Notes: generated by a model from the letters alone, not told the origin. DNA of 64,000 nt from Streptomyces sp. GSL17-111 (GCF_037911585.1 NZ_JBAJNS010000001.1:1425001-1489000), one strand, 5' to 3'. Positions 16,707 to 25,752 are shown, counted from the first letter of the stretch. Translations and numbers: made by a program.

Positions 16707-17383
16707 TAACCGCGCACGATCTGCGGGTCGGCATCGGGGGCAAGACACTCGTCGGCCCGGTCGATTTCGAACTGCCGCACGGATCGACCACAGGTCTGTG
16801 CGGCCCGTCCGGCGCGGGGAAGTCCACCGTCCTGAGGGCCTTGGTCGATCTGCTCCCCACCGGCCTCGTCCGGACCGGTGAGCTGAGCGTGCTGGGCGTG
16901 CCCGTGCGGAACGGCAAGGCCGAAGCCGCGTTGAGGTCCAAGGTCGTACTCGTGCCGCAGACGCCCGTCGTCTTCGGCGGGAGCATTCTGGACAACGCGC
17001 TGTTCGGCATCCGACACGTGGTGAAGGCGCCACGTCAGCTGTTGCGGGAACGAGCCGAGCTCGCGCTGCGGGAGGCGGGCCTGTGGCGGGAGGTACGGGA
17101 CCGCCTCGACGCGTCGGCCCAGGTGCTCTCCGCGGGCCAACGCCAGCGGCTCTGCCTGGCACGGGCACTGGCCCTCGACCCGGCCGCGCTGCTCCTCGAC
17201 GAGCCGACGAGTGCTCTCGACGAGCGCAGCCGCGACACGGTCGAGGAGTCGGTCGCCGCGCTACGGGGACACCGCACGGTCATGCTCGTGTCCCACGACA
17301 CCTCTCAGGTCGAGCGGCTGTGCGACAGGACCGTCCACCTCGGTCAGACGGCGGAGGCGCGGCCGACCCCCGCGCTTTCCTGA
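16694..17383 (+). CDS. PstB-like ABC ATPase
   Basis: A 229-aa ATPase, short for the family. Walker A is GPSGAGKST, the Q-loop is VPQTP, the signature is LSAGQRQRLCLARAL, Walker B is LLLDEPTSALD and the H-loop is LVSHD. It lacks the NPFP segment after the Q-loop seen in the canonical PstB at 24 kb (QKPNPFP). It starts at ATG 16694 inside the permease gene, completing a three-gene transporter operon. A strong hairpin follows. Confidence 0.86.
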   Translation: MDSVITAHDLRVGIGGKTLVGPVDFELPHGSTTGLCGPSGAGKSTVLRALVDLLPTGLVRTGELSVLGVPVRNGKAEAALRSKVVLVPQTPVVFGGSILDNALFGIRHVVKAPRQLLRERAELALREAGLWREVRDRLDASAQVLSAGQRQRLCLARALALDPAALLLDEPTSALDERSRDTVEESVAALRGHRTVMLVSHDTSQVERLCDRTVHLGQTAEARPTPALS

Positions 17384-17543
17384 CCGGCCTCCCGTGGCAC
17401 TCGGCCCACGCCGGTCCCCGACGAACTGGACACCGTCGGCAGAGCGACTCCGCTCGCCCGGTCACCCGGGACCGGGTGACCGACGGATGGAAGGGAACGC
17501 TCGGCGGACGACAAGACGTGCGGGGACGGCCCCGGCGCAGGTC

Positions 17544-17580
17544 GGGGGTGGGCGGCGAGCCGGACCGGCCGCCCACCCCC
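17544..17580. terminator. Bidirectional hairpin between the pst-like operon and acr3
   Basis: A 13-bp perfect stem, GGGGGTGGGCGGC / GCCGCCCACCCCC, with an 11-nt loop. It lies between two convergent operons and ends 16 bp before the acr3 stop codon, so it can serve both directions. Confidence 0.75.
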
Positions 17581-17596
17581 ACATCCACGGACGAGG

Positions 17597-18709
17597 TCAC
17601 TTCACCGGCGTCACCAGGCTGCGTTCGCTGAACCTGCGGCGCCAGGCGAGGGAGACGTAGACCAGGGCGACGAGCACCGGGACCTCGATGAGGGGGCCGA
17701 CGACCCCGGACAGCGCCTCGCCGGAGGTGACGCCGAAGGCGCCGATGGCGACGGCGATGGCCAGCTCGAAGTTGTTCCCCGCGGCGGTGAAGGCCAGCGT
17801 CGCCGTGCGGTCGTAGGCGATGCCGATCGCCTTGCCGAGGGCGAAGGTGCCGAACCACATGAGCGCGAAGTACACCAGCAGCGGCAGGGCGATGCGGGCG
17901 ACGTCCCCCGGCTGGTTGGTGATCGTCTCCCCCTGGAGGGCGAAGAGGATGACGATGGTGAACAGCAGCCCGTACAGCGCCCAGGGGCCGATCTTCGGCA
18001 GGAAGCGGTTCTCGTAGCCCTCGCGCCCCATCCTCTTCTCGCCCAGCCGGCGGGTGAGGAAGCCCGCCAGCAGCGGCACGCCGAGGAAGATGACCACGTT
18101 GACCGCGATCGTCCACATCGAGATGTCCAGCTGCTCACCGTCACCCAGGCCGAGCCAGCCGGGGAGCAGGTCGAGGTAGAACCAGCCGAGCAGGCCGAAG
18201 GCCAGGACCTGGAAGACGGAGTTGACCGCGACCAGGACGGCGGCGGCCTCCCGGTCGCCGCAGGCGAGGTCGTTCCAGATGATGACCATGGCGATGCACC
18301 GGGCCAGGCCGACGATGATCAGGCCGGTGCGGTACTCGGGCAGGTCCGGCAGGAAGATCCACGCCAGGGCGAACATCACGGCGGGGCCGACCAGCCAGTT
18401 GATGACCAGCGAGGACACCATGAGCTTCTTGTCGCCGGTGACGGCGTCCAGCTTGTCGTAGCGGACCTTGGCCAGCACCGGGTACATCATGATCAGCAGA
18501 CCGAGCGCGATCGGCAGGGAGATGCCGCCGATCTCCAGCTTGGCCAGCGCGTCCCCCATGCCGGGAACGACCCGGCCGAGCCCGAGGCCGATGGCCATGG
18601 CGAGCAGGATCCACACCGCCAGGAAGCGGTCCAGGGTGGAGAGCTTGCCGACGACGGCCGCGCCCTCCGGATCGGGGGGCGCGGTCGTTTTCGGGTCCGT
18701 GGTGGTCAC
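17597..18709 (-). CDS. acr3: Acr3-type arsenite efflux permease
   Basis: A 370-aa membrane protein with about ten helices that exports arsenite (AsO3) using the proton gradient. The conserved Acr3 segment GLARCIAMVIIWNDLACGD carries the essential Cys, and AFTAAGNNFELAIAVAIG is the second signature. The start is GTG 18709, which overlaps the arsR stop by 4 bp; the open frame continues into arsR without homology. With the linked arsC and arsT it gives resistance to arsenate as well as arsenite. Confidence 0.95.
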   Translation of the reverse strand: MTTTDPKTTAPPDPEGAAVVGKLSTLDRFLAVWILLAMAIGLGLGRVVPGMGDALAKLEIGGISLPIALGLLIMMYPVLAKVRYDKLDAVTGDKKLMVSSLVINWLVGPAVMFALAWIFLPDLPEYRTGLIIVGLARCIAMVIIWNDLACGDREAAAVLVAVNSVFQVLAFGLLGWFYLDLLPGWLGLGDGEQLDISMWTIAVNVVIFLGVPLLAGFLTRRLGEKRMGREGYENRFLPKIGPWALYGLLFTIVILFALQGETITNQPGDVARIALPLLVYFALMWFGTFALGKAIGIAYDRTATLAFTAAGNNFELAIAVAIGAFGVTSGEALSGVVGPLIEVPVLVALVYVSLAWRRRFSERSLVTPVK

Positions 18710-19020
18710 GGGCAGGACCTCTTTCGTGCGGTGTCCAGGGTGGCGCGGGCGGTGGCGGCCAGCTCGGTGAACGAGGCGGCCAGGGCCTCGATGACGTCGG
18801 GCCGGAGCTTGTAGTAGGTGAACCGGCCGCACGGTTCGGTCTCCACGACACCGGCCTCCCGCAGCACCCGCAGATGGTTGGAGAGGTTGGTCTGCCGTGC
18901 GCCGGTCTCCTCGACCAGGTGCGAGGTGCACAGCGTCTCGCGGGCCAGGAGGGTCACGATCTGGAGCCTGAGCGGGTCCGCGATCACCCGGATCAGGTCA
19001 GTCTCGACTGACGTCATCAT
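18706..19020 (-). CDS. arsR: ArsR-family repressor of the arsR-acr3 operon
   Basis: A 104-aa winged-helix repressor. ADPLRLQIVTLLARETLCTSHLVEETGARQTNLSNHLRVLREAG shows the usual helix order with Cys31 before the recognition helix. Further Cys residues lie at 64 and 103. It lacks the CxC pair of the classical ELCVCDL motif, so the arsenite site must use another Cys set. It is translated ahead of acr3 with a GTGA overlap and is divergent from arsC. A direct repeat in the 80-bp gap is the likely operator. Confidence 0.92.
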   Translation of the reverse strand: MMTSVETDLIRVIADPLRLQIVTLLARETLCTSHLVEETGARQTNLSNHLRVLREAGVVETEPCGRFTYYKLRPDVIEALAASFTELAATARATLDTARKRSCP

Positions 19021-19022
19021 GG

Positions 19023-19054
19023 ACTGATACTGTCACATCACCCGGTACTGATAC
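19023..19054. promoter_or_regulatory. Direct repeat ACTGATAC, candidate operator of the divergent ars genes
   Basis: ACTGATAC occurs at 19023-19030 and again at 19047-19054, exactly 24 bp apart. The second copy is the core of the dyad GGTA-CTGA-TACC. The first copy begins 3 bp from the arsR start codon. The position between arsR-acr3 and arsC-arsT lets one repressor control both directions. Confidence 0.5.
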
Positions 19055-19100
19055 CACCCCGGTCCCACCACCGGTTCCGCGAGACAAGAGAGACCCACCG

Positions 19101-19514
19101 ATGCCCGCACTGCCCTCCGTCCTGTTCGTGTGCGTCCACAACGCCGGACGCTCGCAGATGGCCGCCGCCTGGCTCACCCACCTGGCCGGCGACCGCGTCG
19201 AGGTCCGCTCCGCCGGCTCCGCCCCCGCCGACCAGGTCAACCCCGCCGCCGTCGAGGCCATGCGCGAGGTCGGCATCGACATGTCCGCCGAGACGCCGAA
19301 GGTGCTGACCGTCGACGCGGTCAAGGCGTCCGACGTCGTCATCACGATGGGCTGCGGCGACACCTGCCCCGTCTTCCCCGGCAAGCGCTACCTGGACTGG
19401 AAGCTCGACGACCCGGCCGGACAGGGCGTCGACGCCGTCCGCCCCATCCGCGACGAGATCAAGGCCCGCATCGAGGGCCTCATCGCCGAGATCGCCCCGG
19501 AGGGCACCAAGTGA
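19101..19514 (+). CDS. arsC: Arsenate reductase, thioredoxin-linked low-molecular-weight phosphatase type
   Basis: A 137-aa ArsC that reduces arsenate to arsenite. The N-terminal P-loop CVHNAGRSQ contains the nucleophilic Cys (residue 11), and MGCGDTCP near residues 81-88 holds the two Cys that carry the disulfide. This marks the thioredoxin-coupled class rather than the glutaredoxin class. A thioredoxin-reductase-like gene follows with a 4-bp overlap. Product arsenite can leave through Acr3 or, in the biosynthetic reading, feed C-As bond formation. Confidence 0.95.
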   Translation: MPALPSVLFVCVHNAGRSQMAAAWLTHLAGDRVEVRSAGSAPADQVNPAAVEAMREVGIDMSAETPKVLTVDAVKASDVVITMGCGDTCPVFPGKRYLDWKLDDPAGQGVDAVRPIRDEIKARIEGLIAEIAPEGTK

Positions 19515-20506
19515 GTGACGTTCGCAATGTGATCATCATCGGCTCCGGGCCCGCCGGTTACACCGCGGCCCTCTACACCGCGCGCGCGTCCCTGAAGCCC
19601 CTGATCTTCGAAGGCTCGGTCACCGCCGGCGGCGCCCTGATGAACACCACCGAGGTCGAGAACTTCCCCGGCTTCGCCACCGGCATCATGGGCCCCGAAC
19701 TCATGGACCAGATGCGCGCCCAGGCCGAACGCTTCGGCGCCGAACTCATCCCCGACGACGTCACCGCCGTCGACCTCAAGGCCGACATCAAGACCGTCAC
19801 CGACTCCGCCGGCACCGTCCACCGCGCCCGCACCGTCATCATCGCCACCGGCTCCCAGCACCGCCGCCTCGGCCTCCCCCAGGAGGACGAACTCTCCGGA
19901 CGCGGCGTCTCCTACTGCGCCACCTGCGACGGCTTCTTCTTCCGCGACCAGAACATCGCCGTCGTCGGCGGCGGCGACACCGCCATGGAAGAAGCCACCT
20001 TCCTCTCCCGCTTCGCCAAAACCGTCACCGTCGTCCACCGCCGCGACACCCTGCGCGCCTCCAAGGCCATGCAGGACCGCGCCTTCGCCGACCCCAAGAT
20101 CCGCTTCGCCTGGGACAGCGAGGTCCAGACGATCCACGCCACCGACGGCAAACTCTCCAGCCTCACCCTGCGCTCCACCAAGAACGGCGACACCGCCGAA
20201 CTCCCCGTCACCGGCCTCTTCGTCGCCATCGGCCACGACCCCCGCACCGAACTCTTCACCGACGTCCTCGACCTCGACGACGAGGGCTACCTCCTGGTCG
20301 ACGCCCCCTCCACCCGCACCAACATCCCCGGCGTCTTCGCCGCCGGCGACGTCGTCGACCACACCTACCGCCAAGCCATCACCGCCGCCGGCACCGGCTG
20401 CTCCGCCGCCCTCGACGCCGAACGCCACCTCGCCGCCCTCTCCGACACCCAACCCGCCGAACCGGAGAAGGCCATCGAAGCCGAACACGCCGCAGCCACC
20501 GCCTGA
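19511..20506 (+). CDS. arsT: Thioredoxin reductase of the ars operon (ArsT)
   Basis: A 331-aa FAD/NADPH enzyme. It has the FAD motif [12 protein letters not shown], the redox pair CATC (CATCDGFFF), the NADPH motif [12 protein letters not shown] with HRRD following, and the C-terminal FAD motif [10 protein letters not shown]. It starts at GTG 19511, overlapping arsC by 4 bp. The arsR-acr3/arsC-arsT arrangement is known from Streptomyces arsenic-resistance islands, where this enzyme supplies electrons (via thioredoxin) to ArsC. No thioredoxin gene lies next to it, so a chromosomal one must serve. Confidence 0.9.
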   Translation: MSDVRNVIIIGSGPAGYTAALYTARASLKPLIFEGSVTAGGALMNTTEVENFPGFATGIMGPELMDQMRAQAERFGAELIPDDVTAVDLKADIKTVTDSAGTVHRARTVIIATGSQHRRLGLPQEDELSGRGVSYCATCDGFFFRDQNIAVVGGGDTAMEEATFLSRFAKTVTVVHRRDTLRASKAMQDRAFADPKIRFAWDSEVQTIHATDGKLSSLTLRSTKNGDTAELPVTGLFVAIGHDPRTELFTDVLDLDDEGYLLVDAPSTRTNIPGVFAAGDVVDHTYRQAITAAGTGCSAALDAERHLAALSDTQPAEPEKAIEAEHAAATA

Positions 20507-20528
20507 GATCACCCGAAAGACCCTCACC

Positions 20529-20560
20529 CGGGGGCGGGTCCCGACAGGGGCCCGCCCCCG
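20529..20560 (+). terminator. Hairpin terminator after arsT
   Basis: A 14-bp stem beginning CGGGGGCGGG with one T-G wobble pair and a 4-nt GACA loop, 22 bp after the arsT stop. Confidence 0.7.
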
Positions 20561-20607
20561 ACCCGTTTGCCCAGCATGGGTCGGCGAACCCCCGCCGTTG
20601 AGCTCCC

Positions 20608-20638
20608 CCGCCCCCTCGTCTCAGCGGCGAGGGGGCGG
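20608..20638. terminator. Second hairpin between arsT and pstS
   Basis: A perfect 11-bp stem, CCGCCCCCTCG / CGAGGGGGCGG, with a 9-nt loop. With the preceding hairpin it separates the ars and pst operons. Between it and 20850 I see nothing supportable. Confidence 0.6.
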
Positions 20639-20854
20639 TGGTCGTAGCCATCGTGATCGTCGACTTCGTTCCGCAGGACCTCCTCGCCCGCCGGGCAGGC
20701 TCTGACCACCCCTTCGCGGCACCCTTCGCCGCCTCCTGTGCGGTCCCCTCGACGTCGTGACGGCGAACCCTGCGAGCCGGCGCGCACCGTGAGGGAGCGG
20801 GGTACGCGATGCGAGACAGCCCCCGCACAGCGCGCATCACCTTTCAACGCGTTC

Positions 20855-20868
20855 CATCTATATAGATG
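20855..20868. promoter_or_regulatory. 14-bp perfect AT-rich palindrome upstream of pstSCAB
   Basis: CATCTATATAGATG is self-complementary over all 14 bases and strikingly AT-rich for this genome. It lies about 160 bp before the pstS start and just upstream of the PHO-box-like repeats. It is a candidate operator; the protein that binds it is unknown. Confidence 0.45.
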
Positions 20869-20878
20869 AATAGCGATA

Positions 20879-20922
20879 GTTCATACTCGGGCGCGTACCC
20901 GTACACGCGTTGTTCACATAGA
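20879..20922 (+). promoter_or_regulatory. Candidate PHO box of four 11-nt units
   Basis: Four units in exact 11-nt register: GTTCATACTCG, GGCGCGTACCC, GTACACGCGTT and GTTCACATAGA. Units 1, 3 and 4 resemble the Streptomyces PhoP repeat (GTTCACC in the first seven positions); unit 2 is weak. Position ahead of pstS fits phosphate control by PhoR-PhoP, or by the regulator encoded at 24.8 kb. Confidence 0.5.
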
Positions 20923-21021
20923 CGAGCTTCGATTCAGGTGTCCGAAACGGAGCGCAACGAGCGCACCGGGCACCCCGGCCGGGCATCCCCGCCCGGCCCG
21001 ACACGAGGGTCGAGATCTACC

Positions 21022-21996
21022 GTGAACATTTCCACTCCCCTGCGCAGAGCCAAGGCTCCGCTGGCTCTGACGGCGGCCGTGATGCTGGCGGCGACCGCAT
21101 GTGGCGGCGGCGACGCCGGCGGCTCCGACGGCGACAGCGACCAGTTGTCCGGCACCATCAAGGTCGACGGGTCCAGCACGGTGGCACCGCTCAGCACCGC
21201 TGCCGCCCAGCTGTTCCAGTCCGCGAACAGTGGCGTCAAGGTCACGGTGGGCACCTCCGGCACCGGCGGCGGTTTCGAGAAGTTCTGCAACGGTGAGACC
21301 GACATCTCCAACGCCTCCCGCCCCATCGCCGACGATGAGGCGGCGGCCTGCGAGAAGAACGGCGTCGCCTACGAGGAGTTCGCGGTCGCCAACGACGGCC
21401 TGTCCGTCGTGGTGAGCAAGGACAACGACTTCGCCGAGTGCCTGACGATCGAGCAGCTCAACAAGATCTGGGAGCCGGGCTCGAAGGTGAGCAGCTGGAA
21501 GGAGGTGGACCCCGAGTTCCCGGACGTGCCGCTGGAGCTGTTCGGCGCGGGAACCGACTCGGGCACCTTCGACTACTTCACCGACGCGATCAACGGTGAG
21601 GAGGGCGCCTCCCGGACCGACTACTCGCCCAGCGAGGACGACAACGTCACCGTCCAGGGCGTTTCCGGCTCGAAGGGGGGCATGGGCTACTTCGGCCTGT
21701 CCTACTACGAGGAGAACAAGGACAAGCTCAAGGCACTGGAGATCGACGGCGGCGAGGGTTGCGTCGCCCCCAGCACGAAGACCGTCCAGGACGGCAGTTA
21801 CCAGCCGCTGGGCCGGCCGCTGTTCATCTACCCCAACGCCGACGCGCTGAAGAAGCCCGAGGGCGAGGCGTTCGTGGAGTACTACGTCTCCAACAGCGCC
21901 GAGATCGCCGAGAAGTCCCTGTTCGTGCCGCTGAACGAGGAGCAGCAGGCCGAGCTGGAGGGCGACCTGGAGAAGCTGCGAGGACAGCAGAGCTGA
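21022..21996 (+). CDS. pstS: Phosphate-binding lipoprotein PstS
   Basis: A 324-aa protein with a lipoprotein signal (TAAVMLAATACGGGD). The phosphate-binding loops are visible: VDGSSTVAPLS near the mature N-terminus, GTSGTGGGFEKFC, and GTDSGTFDYF. The start chosen is GTG 21022, which gives a normal signal peptide; the open frame extends 52 codons upstream across the PHO-box-like repeats. It captures phosphate, and less well arsenate, for the PstCAB channel encoded immediately downstream (1-bp overlap with pstC). Confidence 0.93.
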   Translation: MNISTPLRRAKAPLALTAAVMLAATACGGGDAGGSDGDSDQLSGTIKVDGSSTVAPLSTAAAQLFQSANSGVKVTVGTSGTGGGFEKFCNGETDISNASRPIADDEAAACEKNGVAYEEFAVANDGLSVVVSKDNDFAECLTIEQLNKIWEPGSKVSSWKEVDPEFPDVPLELFGAGTDSGTFDYFTDAINGEEGASRTDYSPSEDDNVTVQGVSGSKGGMGYFGLSYYEENKDKLKALEIDGGEGCVAPSTKTVQDGSYQPLGRPLFIYPNADALKKPEGEAFVEYYVSNSAEIAEKSLFVPLNEEQQAELEGDLEKLRGQQS

Positions 21997-22946
21997 TGAG
22001 TTCACCCAGCAATGGGCGGCAGGCCGTTTCGGGGAGTCCCGGTTCCCTGAGGCGGTCCACGCCGCGTTACGGCGAAAAGGCCGTCCAGGTCCTCCTGGTG
22101 GCCGCGGCGCTGGTGTCGGTGGCGACCACCGTCGGCATCGTCATCGCCCTCATCCCACCGGCGGCGAAATTCTTCGGCGAGGTCAATATCGGTGGGTTCC
22201 TCACCGGCACCGAGTGGGCGCCGCTGTTCAGCCCGGCCTCGTTCGGCGTCGTCCCGCTGGTGACCGGCACGCTGATGGTCACGCTCATCGCGCTCGTCGT
22301 GGCGGTCCCGCTGGGCCTGGGGGCGGCGATCTACCTGAGCGAGTACGCCGGTTCCAAGGTGCGGAAGACCTTCAAGCCCGTCCTGGAGGTTTTGGCCGGT
22401 ATCCCGACGGTCGTCTACGGCTTCTTCGCGCTGAAGTTCATCACGCCGTTGCTCCAGGACATCTGGCCGGTGGGGGACGGCCCACAGATCTTCAACGCGC
22501 TCACCGCCGGCTTCGTCATGGGCGTCATGATCATCCCGACGATCGCCTCCCTGGCCGAGGATTCCATGAACTCGGTCCCCCGCGCGCTGCGCGACGGCGC
22601 CTTCGCGCTCGGCTCCTCGCGCATGCAGGTGTCCACGCGGGTCGTGTTCCCCGCCGCGCTCTCCGGCATCGTCGCCGCCGTCGTGCTCGGTATCTCCCGG
22701 GCCATCGGCGAAACCATGATCGTCGCGATCGCCGCCGGTGGCCGCCCCAATCTGTCCTTCGACCCGCTGGAGGGTATGCAGACCATGACCGCCTTCATCG
22801 CGGCGGCCGGCATCGGCGACCTGCCCACCGGCTCCATCGGCTACCAGACGATCTTCGCAGTGGGTTCCCTGCTCTTCGTCATGACCCTGGTGATGAACCT
22901 GGTCAGCATTCGCCTGGTGCGCAAGTACCGGGAGGTGTACGAGTGA
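21996..22946 (+). CDS. pstC: Phosphate ABC permease PstC
   Basis: A 316-aa permease with about six helices after a 30-residue cytoplasmic start. Typical PstC segments are GLGAAIYLSEYA, VLEVLAGIPTVVYGFFAL, RDGAFALGSSRMQVSTRVVFP (coupling loop) and SRAIGETMIVAIAAG. The ATG overlaps the pstS stop by one base. It pairs with PstA to form the membrane channel. Confidence 0.95.
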   Translation: MSSPSNGRQAVSGSPGSLRRSTPRYGEKAVQVLLVAAALVSVATTVGIVIALIPPAAKFFGEVNIGGFLTGTEWAPLFSPASFGVVPLVTGTLMVTLIALVVAVPLGLGAAIYLSEYAGSKVRKTFKPVLEVLAGIPTVVYGFFALKFITPLLQDIWPVGDGPQIFNALTAGFVMGVMIIPTIASLAEDSMNSVPRALRDGAFALGSSRMQVSTRVVFPAALSGIVAAVVLGISRAIGETMIVAIAAGGRPNLSFDPLEGMQTMTAFIAAAGIGDLPTGSIGYQTIFAVGSLLFVMTLVMNLVSIRLVRKYREVYE

Positions 22947-23857
22947 GTTCCAAGGTCATCGAACGCGAGACGGTTCAGGCCGACGCCGTGCCGGCGCGGC
23001 GGCTGAGGGGCAACGGCACGCCGTGGCGGGAGCGGTTCTTCCACCTCAGCCTGTGGGCGTCCCTCGCCGTCGGTGTCGTCTTCCTCGCCACGCTGCTGGT
23101 CTACGTCGTCGTCCAGGGCTGGCCGCGACTGGACCCCCGGCTGTGGGAGAACTTCCCGGACATCATCGATCCGGGCAACGCGGGAGCCCAGTCGGCGATC
23201 ATGGGCACGGTCTGGGTCATCGGTTTCACCGCGCTGTACTGCATTCCCACCGGCGTCCTCACCGCCATCTACCTGGAGGAGTACGCCGACCACGACCGGT
23301 GGTGGAACCGGGCCATCGAGATCAACATCCAGAACCTGGCAGCCGTCCCGTCCATCGTCTACGGCATCCTCGGGCTCGGCATCATCTCCCGCGGCCTGGG
23401 ATTCGGGCAGACGGTGCTGACCGCCTCCCTCACCCTCTCGCTCCTGGTACTCCCCGTGGTGATCATCTCCTCCCGCGAGGCCATCCGCGCCGTGCCGAAC
23501 TCCATCCGTCAGGCGTCCCTCGCCCTCGGCGCCACCCAGTGGCAGACGATCTGGCGCCAAGTCCTCCCCGCCTCCGTGCCCGGTATGGCGACCGGCTCCA
23601 TCCTGGCCCTCTCCCGTGCCATCGGCGAAGCCGCACCGCTCCTGCTGCTGGGCGGACTGACGTTCATCACCTTCAACCCGACCGGCGCCCAGAGCGCCTT
23701 CACGGTTCTGCCGATCCAGATCTTCAACTGGATCAGTCAGTCCCGTGCCGAGTTCACCGCCCTCGCCTCGGCGGCGATCGTCATTCTGCTGGCCATCCTG
23801 CTGCTGATGAACTCCGTGGCCATCTGGCTCCGCAACCGCTTCTCCCGTAGCTGGTGA
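22943..23857 (+). CDS. pstA: Phosphate ABC permease PstA
   Basis: A 304-aa permease. [49 protein letters not shown] (coupling loop) and [18 protein letters not shown] are typical of PstA. The GTG start overlaps the pstC stop by 4 bp, so the genes are translationally coupled. It is the second half of the phosphate channel. Confidence 0.95.
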   Translation: MSSKVIERETVQADAVPARRLRGNGTPWRERFFHLSLWASLAVGVVFLATLLVYVVVQGWPRLDPRLWENFPDIIDPGNAGAQSAIMGTVWVIGFTALYCIPTGVLTAIYLEEYADHDRWWNRAIEINIQNLAAVPSIVYGILGLGIISRGLGFGQTVLTASLTLSLLVLPVVIISSREAIRAVPNSIRQASLALGATQWQTIWRQVLPASVPGMATGSILALSRAIGEAAPLLLLGGLTFITFNPTGAQSAFTVLPIQIFNWISQSRAEFTALASAAIVILLAILLLMNSVAIWLRNRFSRSW

Positions 23858-23919
23858 CCGCCGTGAACCCGACGACTCACGACCTCGTATACGCCGCCGA
23901 CTCCCCGCAGGAGAACGCC

Positions 23920-24774
23920 ATGACCCCTCCCACCGACGCCAGGCCGACCGGCGGCACCAGGACTCCCGACGTGGCGTTCCGCGACGCCGCCGCCCTTTCC
24001 GACCCCGTCTTCGACGTCGCCGGTCTGTCGGTCTTCTACGGCGCCCTCGAAGCCGTCCGGGACGTCAACCTGGCTATCGGGCACCGTCAGATCACCGCGA
24101 TGATCGGTCCGTCCGGTTGCGGCAAGTCCACCGTCCTGCGCTGCTTCAACCGCATGAACGACCTCGTGCCCACCGCCCGCGTCGTCGGCAAGGTCCGCTA
24201 CCACGACGAGGACCTGTACGCGGCCGACGTCGATCCGATCGAGGTCCGGCGCCGCATCGGCATGGTCTTCCAGAAGCCCAATCCGTTCCCCAAGTCCATC
24301 TACGACAACATTGCCTACGGCCCCCGGGTCTCCGGCTTCAAGGGCGACCTCGACGACCTCGTGGAGGAGACTCTCACCCACGCCGCCCTGTGGGACGAGG
24401 TCAAGGACAAGCTCAAGTCCTCGGCGCTCGCCCTCTCCGGCGGTCAGCAGCAGCGCCTCTGCATCGCCCGCACCATCGCGGTCAAGCCCGAGGTCATCCT
24501 CATGGACGAGCCGTGCTCAGCGCTCGACCCGATCGCCACCGCCAAGATCGAGGACCTCATGGACCATCTCTCCCAGGAGTTCACGATCATCGTCGTCACG
24601 CACAACATGCAGCAGGCCGCGCGTGTCTCGCACCGCACCGCCTTCTTCACCGCCGACGTCGACGACCAGGGCGTACGCCATGGCCGCCTGGTCGAATACG
24701 ACGAGACGTCCCGCATCTTCGGCAACCCCGCCGACCGCCGCACGGAGGACTACATCTCCGGCCGCTTCGGCTGA
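23920..24774 (+). CDS. pstB: Phosphate ABC ATPase PstB
   Basis: A 284-aa ATPase with Walker [17 protein letters not shown], the PstB-specific Q-loop region [20 protein letters not shown], the signature [15 protein letters not shown], Walker [12 protein letters not shown] and the H-loop VVTHN. I place the start at ATG 23920 behind AGGAGA. A GTG at 23854 overlapping pstA would add 22 residues without homology. No phoU gene follows, unlike many pst operons. Confidence 0.94.
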   Translation: MTPPTDARPTGGTRTPDVAFRDAAALSDPVFDVAGLSVFYGALEAVRDVNLAIGHRQITAMIGPSGCGKSTVLRCFNRMNDLVPTARVVGKVRYHDEDLYAADVDPIEVRRRIGMVFQKPNPFPKSIYDNIAYGPRVSGFKGDLDDLVEETLTHAALWDEVKDKLKSSALALSGGQQQRLCIARTIAVKPEVILMDEPCSALDPIATAKIEDLMDHLSQEFTIIVVTHNMQQAARVSHRTAFFTADVDDQGVRHGRLVEYDETSRIFGNPADRRTEDYISGRFG

Positions 24775-24830
24775 CCTGCCCGCCAACGACGTCGCCCACC
24801 CCTTTACGCGGATTCCTGAAGGAGATACGA

Positions 24831-25634
24831 GTGACCCCCCACGCCAACCGGAATCCCGCACCCGCGTCCGACGACGCCGACGACGGCCCCCACGACGGCG
24901 ACGCCCCGGACCTGCTGGTGGCCGAGCCCGACGCCGACCTCGCGCGTGCGGTTACGGCACGCTTCGGCGAGGCCGGACTGCGCACCGTGGTGTGCGGGGA
25001 CGGAGCGGAAGCGCTCCTGCAGGTCGGTGTCCGCAAGCCGCGCGCCGTGCTGCTCGCCGCCCCGCTCCCGACCGTCAGCGCGCAGACCGTGGTGGAGCTG
25101 ATCGGACGGCTGCATCCGGTCCCCGTCATCGTCGGAGCGGGGAGGGACGGCGTGGACGAAGCGACCGCCGCCTTGTCCGCCGGAGCCGTGGCCTTCGTCG
25201 CCCGCCCCTACCGCATCGAGGAGATCCTGCCCCTGGTGCGGCCCGAGCGGCAGGAGACGGAGATCAGCATCGTCGCCGGAGACCTTGAGCTCGACCCGGC
25301 CGGCTTTCACGTCTACGTCCGCGGACGGTCCGTCGATCTGCCGGTGCGCGAGTTCATGCTGTTGCGCTACCTCATGGAGAATGTGAACAGAGTCGTCAGT
25401 CGAGGTGAACTCACGCGGGCCGTCTGGGGCGTGGACGCGCTGGACAGCAACAGCCTCACCGTCCATGTCCGCCGACTGCGCAATCGGCTGGACACCGCAT
25501 CCGGCACATGCTGCACCATCGACGCCATCCGGGGCATCGGATACCGCCTGCAGTGCGACCCACGCCCCCGTAGCCGACCCCAGAACGGAGGCGCCACGCG
25601 GGCCGGACCGACACGACCGGCGCCCACGTCATGA
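24831..25634 (+). CDS. OmpR/PhoB-type regulator with a degenerate receiver domain
   Basis: A 267-aa two-domain protein. Residues 26-140 have the receiver fold, but the phospho-acceptor Asp position reads VLLAAPLP, where VLLDxxLP is expected, and the conserved Lys near the end is Arg (FVARPYRIEEIL). It is therefore unlikely to be controlled by normal aspartyl phosphorylation. Residues 150-245 form a good winged-helix DNA-binding domain (VDLPVREFMLLRYLMENVN, then TVHVRRLRNRLD, GIGYRL). The C-terminal 25 residues are Pro/Arg-rich. GTG start behind AAGGAG, 56 bp after pstB, so likely in the same transcript. No histidine kinase is adjacent. It may regulate the pst or arsenic genes directly. Confidence 0.85.
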   Translation: MTPHANRNPAPASDDADDGPHDGDAPDLLVAEPDADLARAVTARFGEAGLRTVVCGDGAEALLQVGVRKPRAVLLAAPLPTVSAQTVVELIGRLHPVPVIVGAGRDGVDEATAALSAGAVAFVARPYRIEEILPLVRPERQETEISIVAGDLELDPAGFHVYVRGRSVDLPVREFMLLRYLMENVNRVVSRGELTRAVWGVDALDSNSLTVHVRRLRNRLDTASGTCCTIDAIRGIGYRLQCDPRPRSRPQNGGATRAGPTRPAPTS

Positions 25635-25675
25635 CCCGTGGCGAGGTTCGGAACGCACGCCGGCCGGGCGAAAAG

Positions 25676-25746
25676 TGAATGCTGAATGAACAGTCGCCGC
25701 AGTGAGGTCCGGGGCACGGCACCCCTGTCCCGCCTCGCCGTACGGT
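25676..25746 (+). promoter_or_regulatory. Promoter region of the third arsR with a tandem TGAATG repeat
   Basis: TGAATG occurs at 25676-25681 and 25683-25688 within an A-rich patch, and an inverted copy (GCATTCA) lies inside the gene at 25765-25771. A -10-like TACGGT at 25741-25746 is 6 nt before the ATG, again consistent with a leaderless transcript, though I see no good -35. The operator assignment is tentative. Confidence 0.35.
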
Positions 25747-25752
25747 GCATAG

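Noticed and set aside
19388..20527. Long reverse-strand frame opposite arsT, very rich in Gly, Val and Ala
   Set aside because: It is an antisense shadow of arsT caused by third-position GC bias; its composition is not protein-like.
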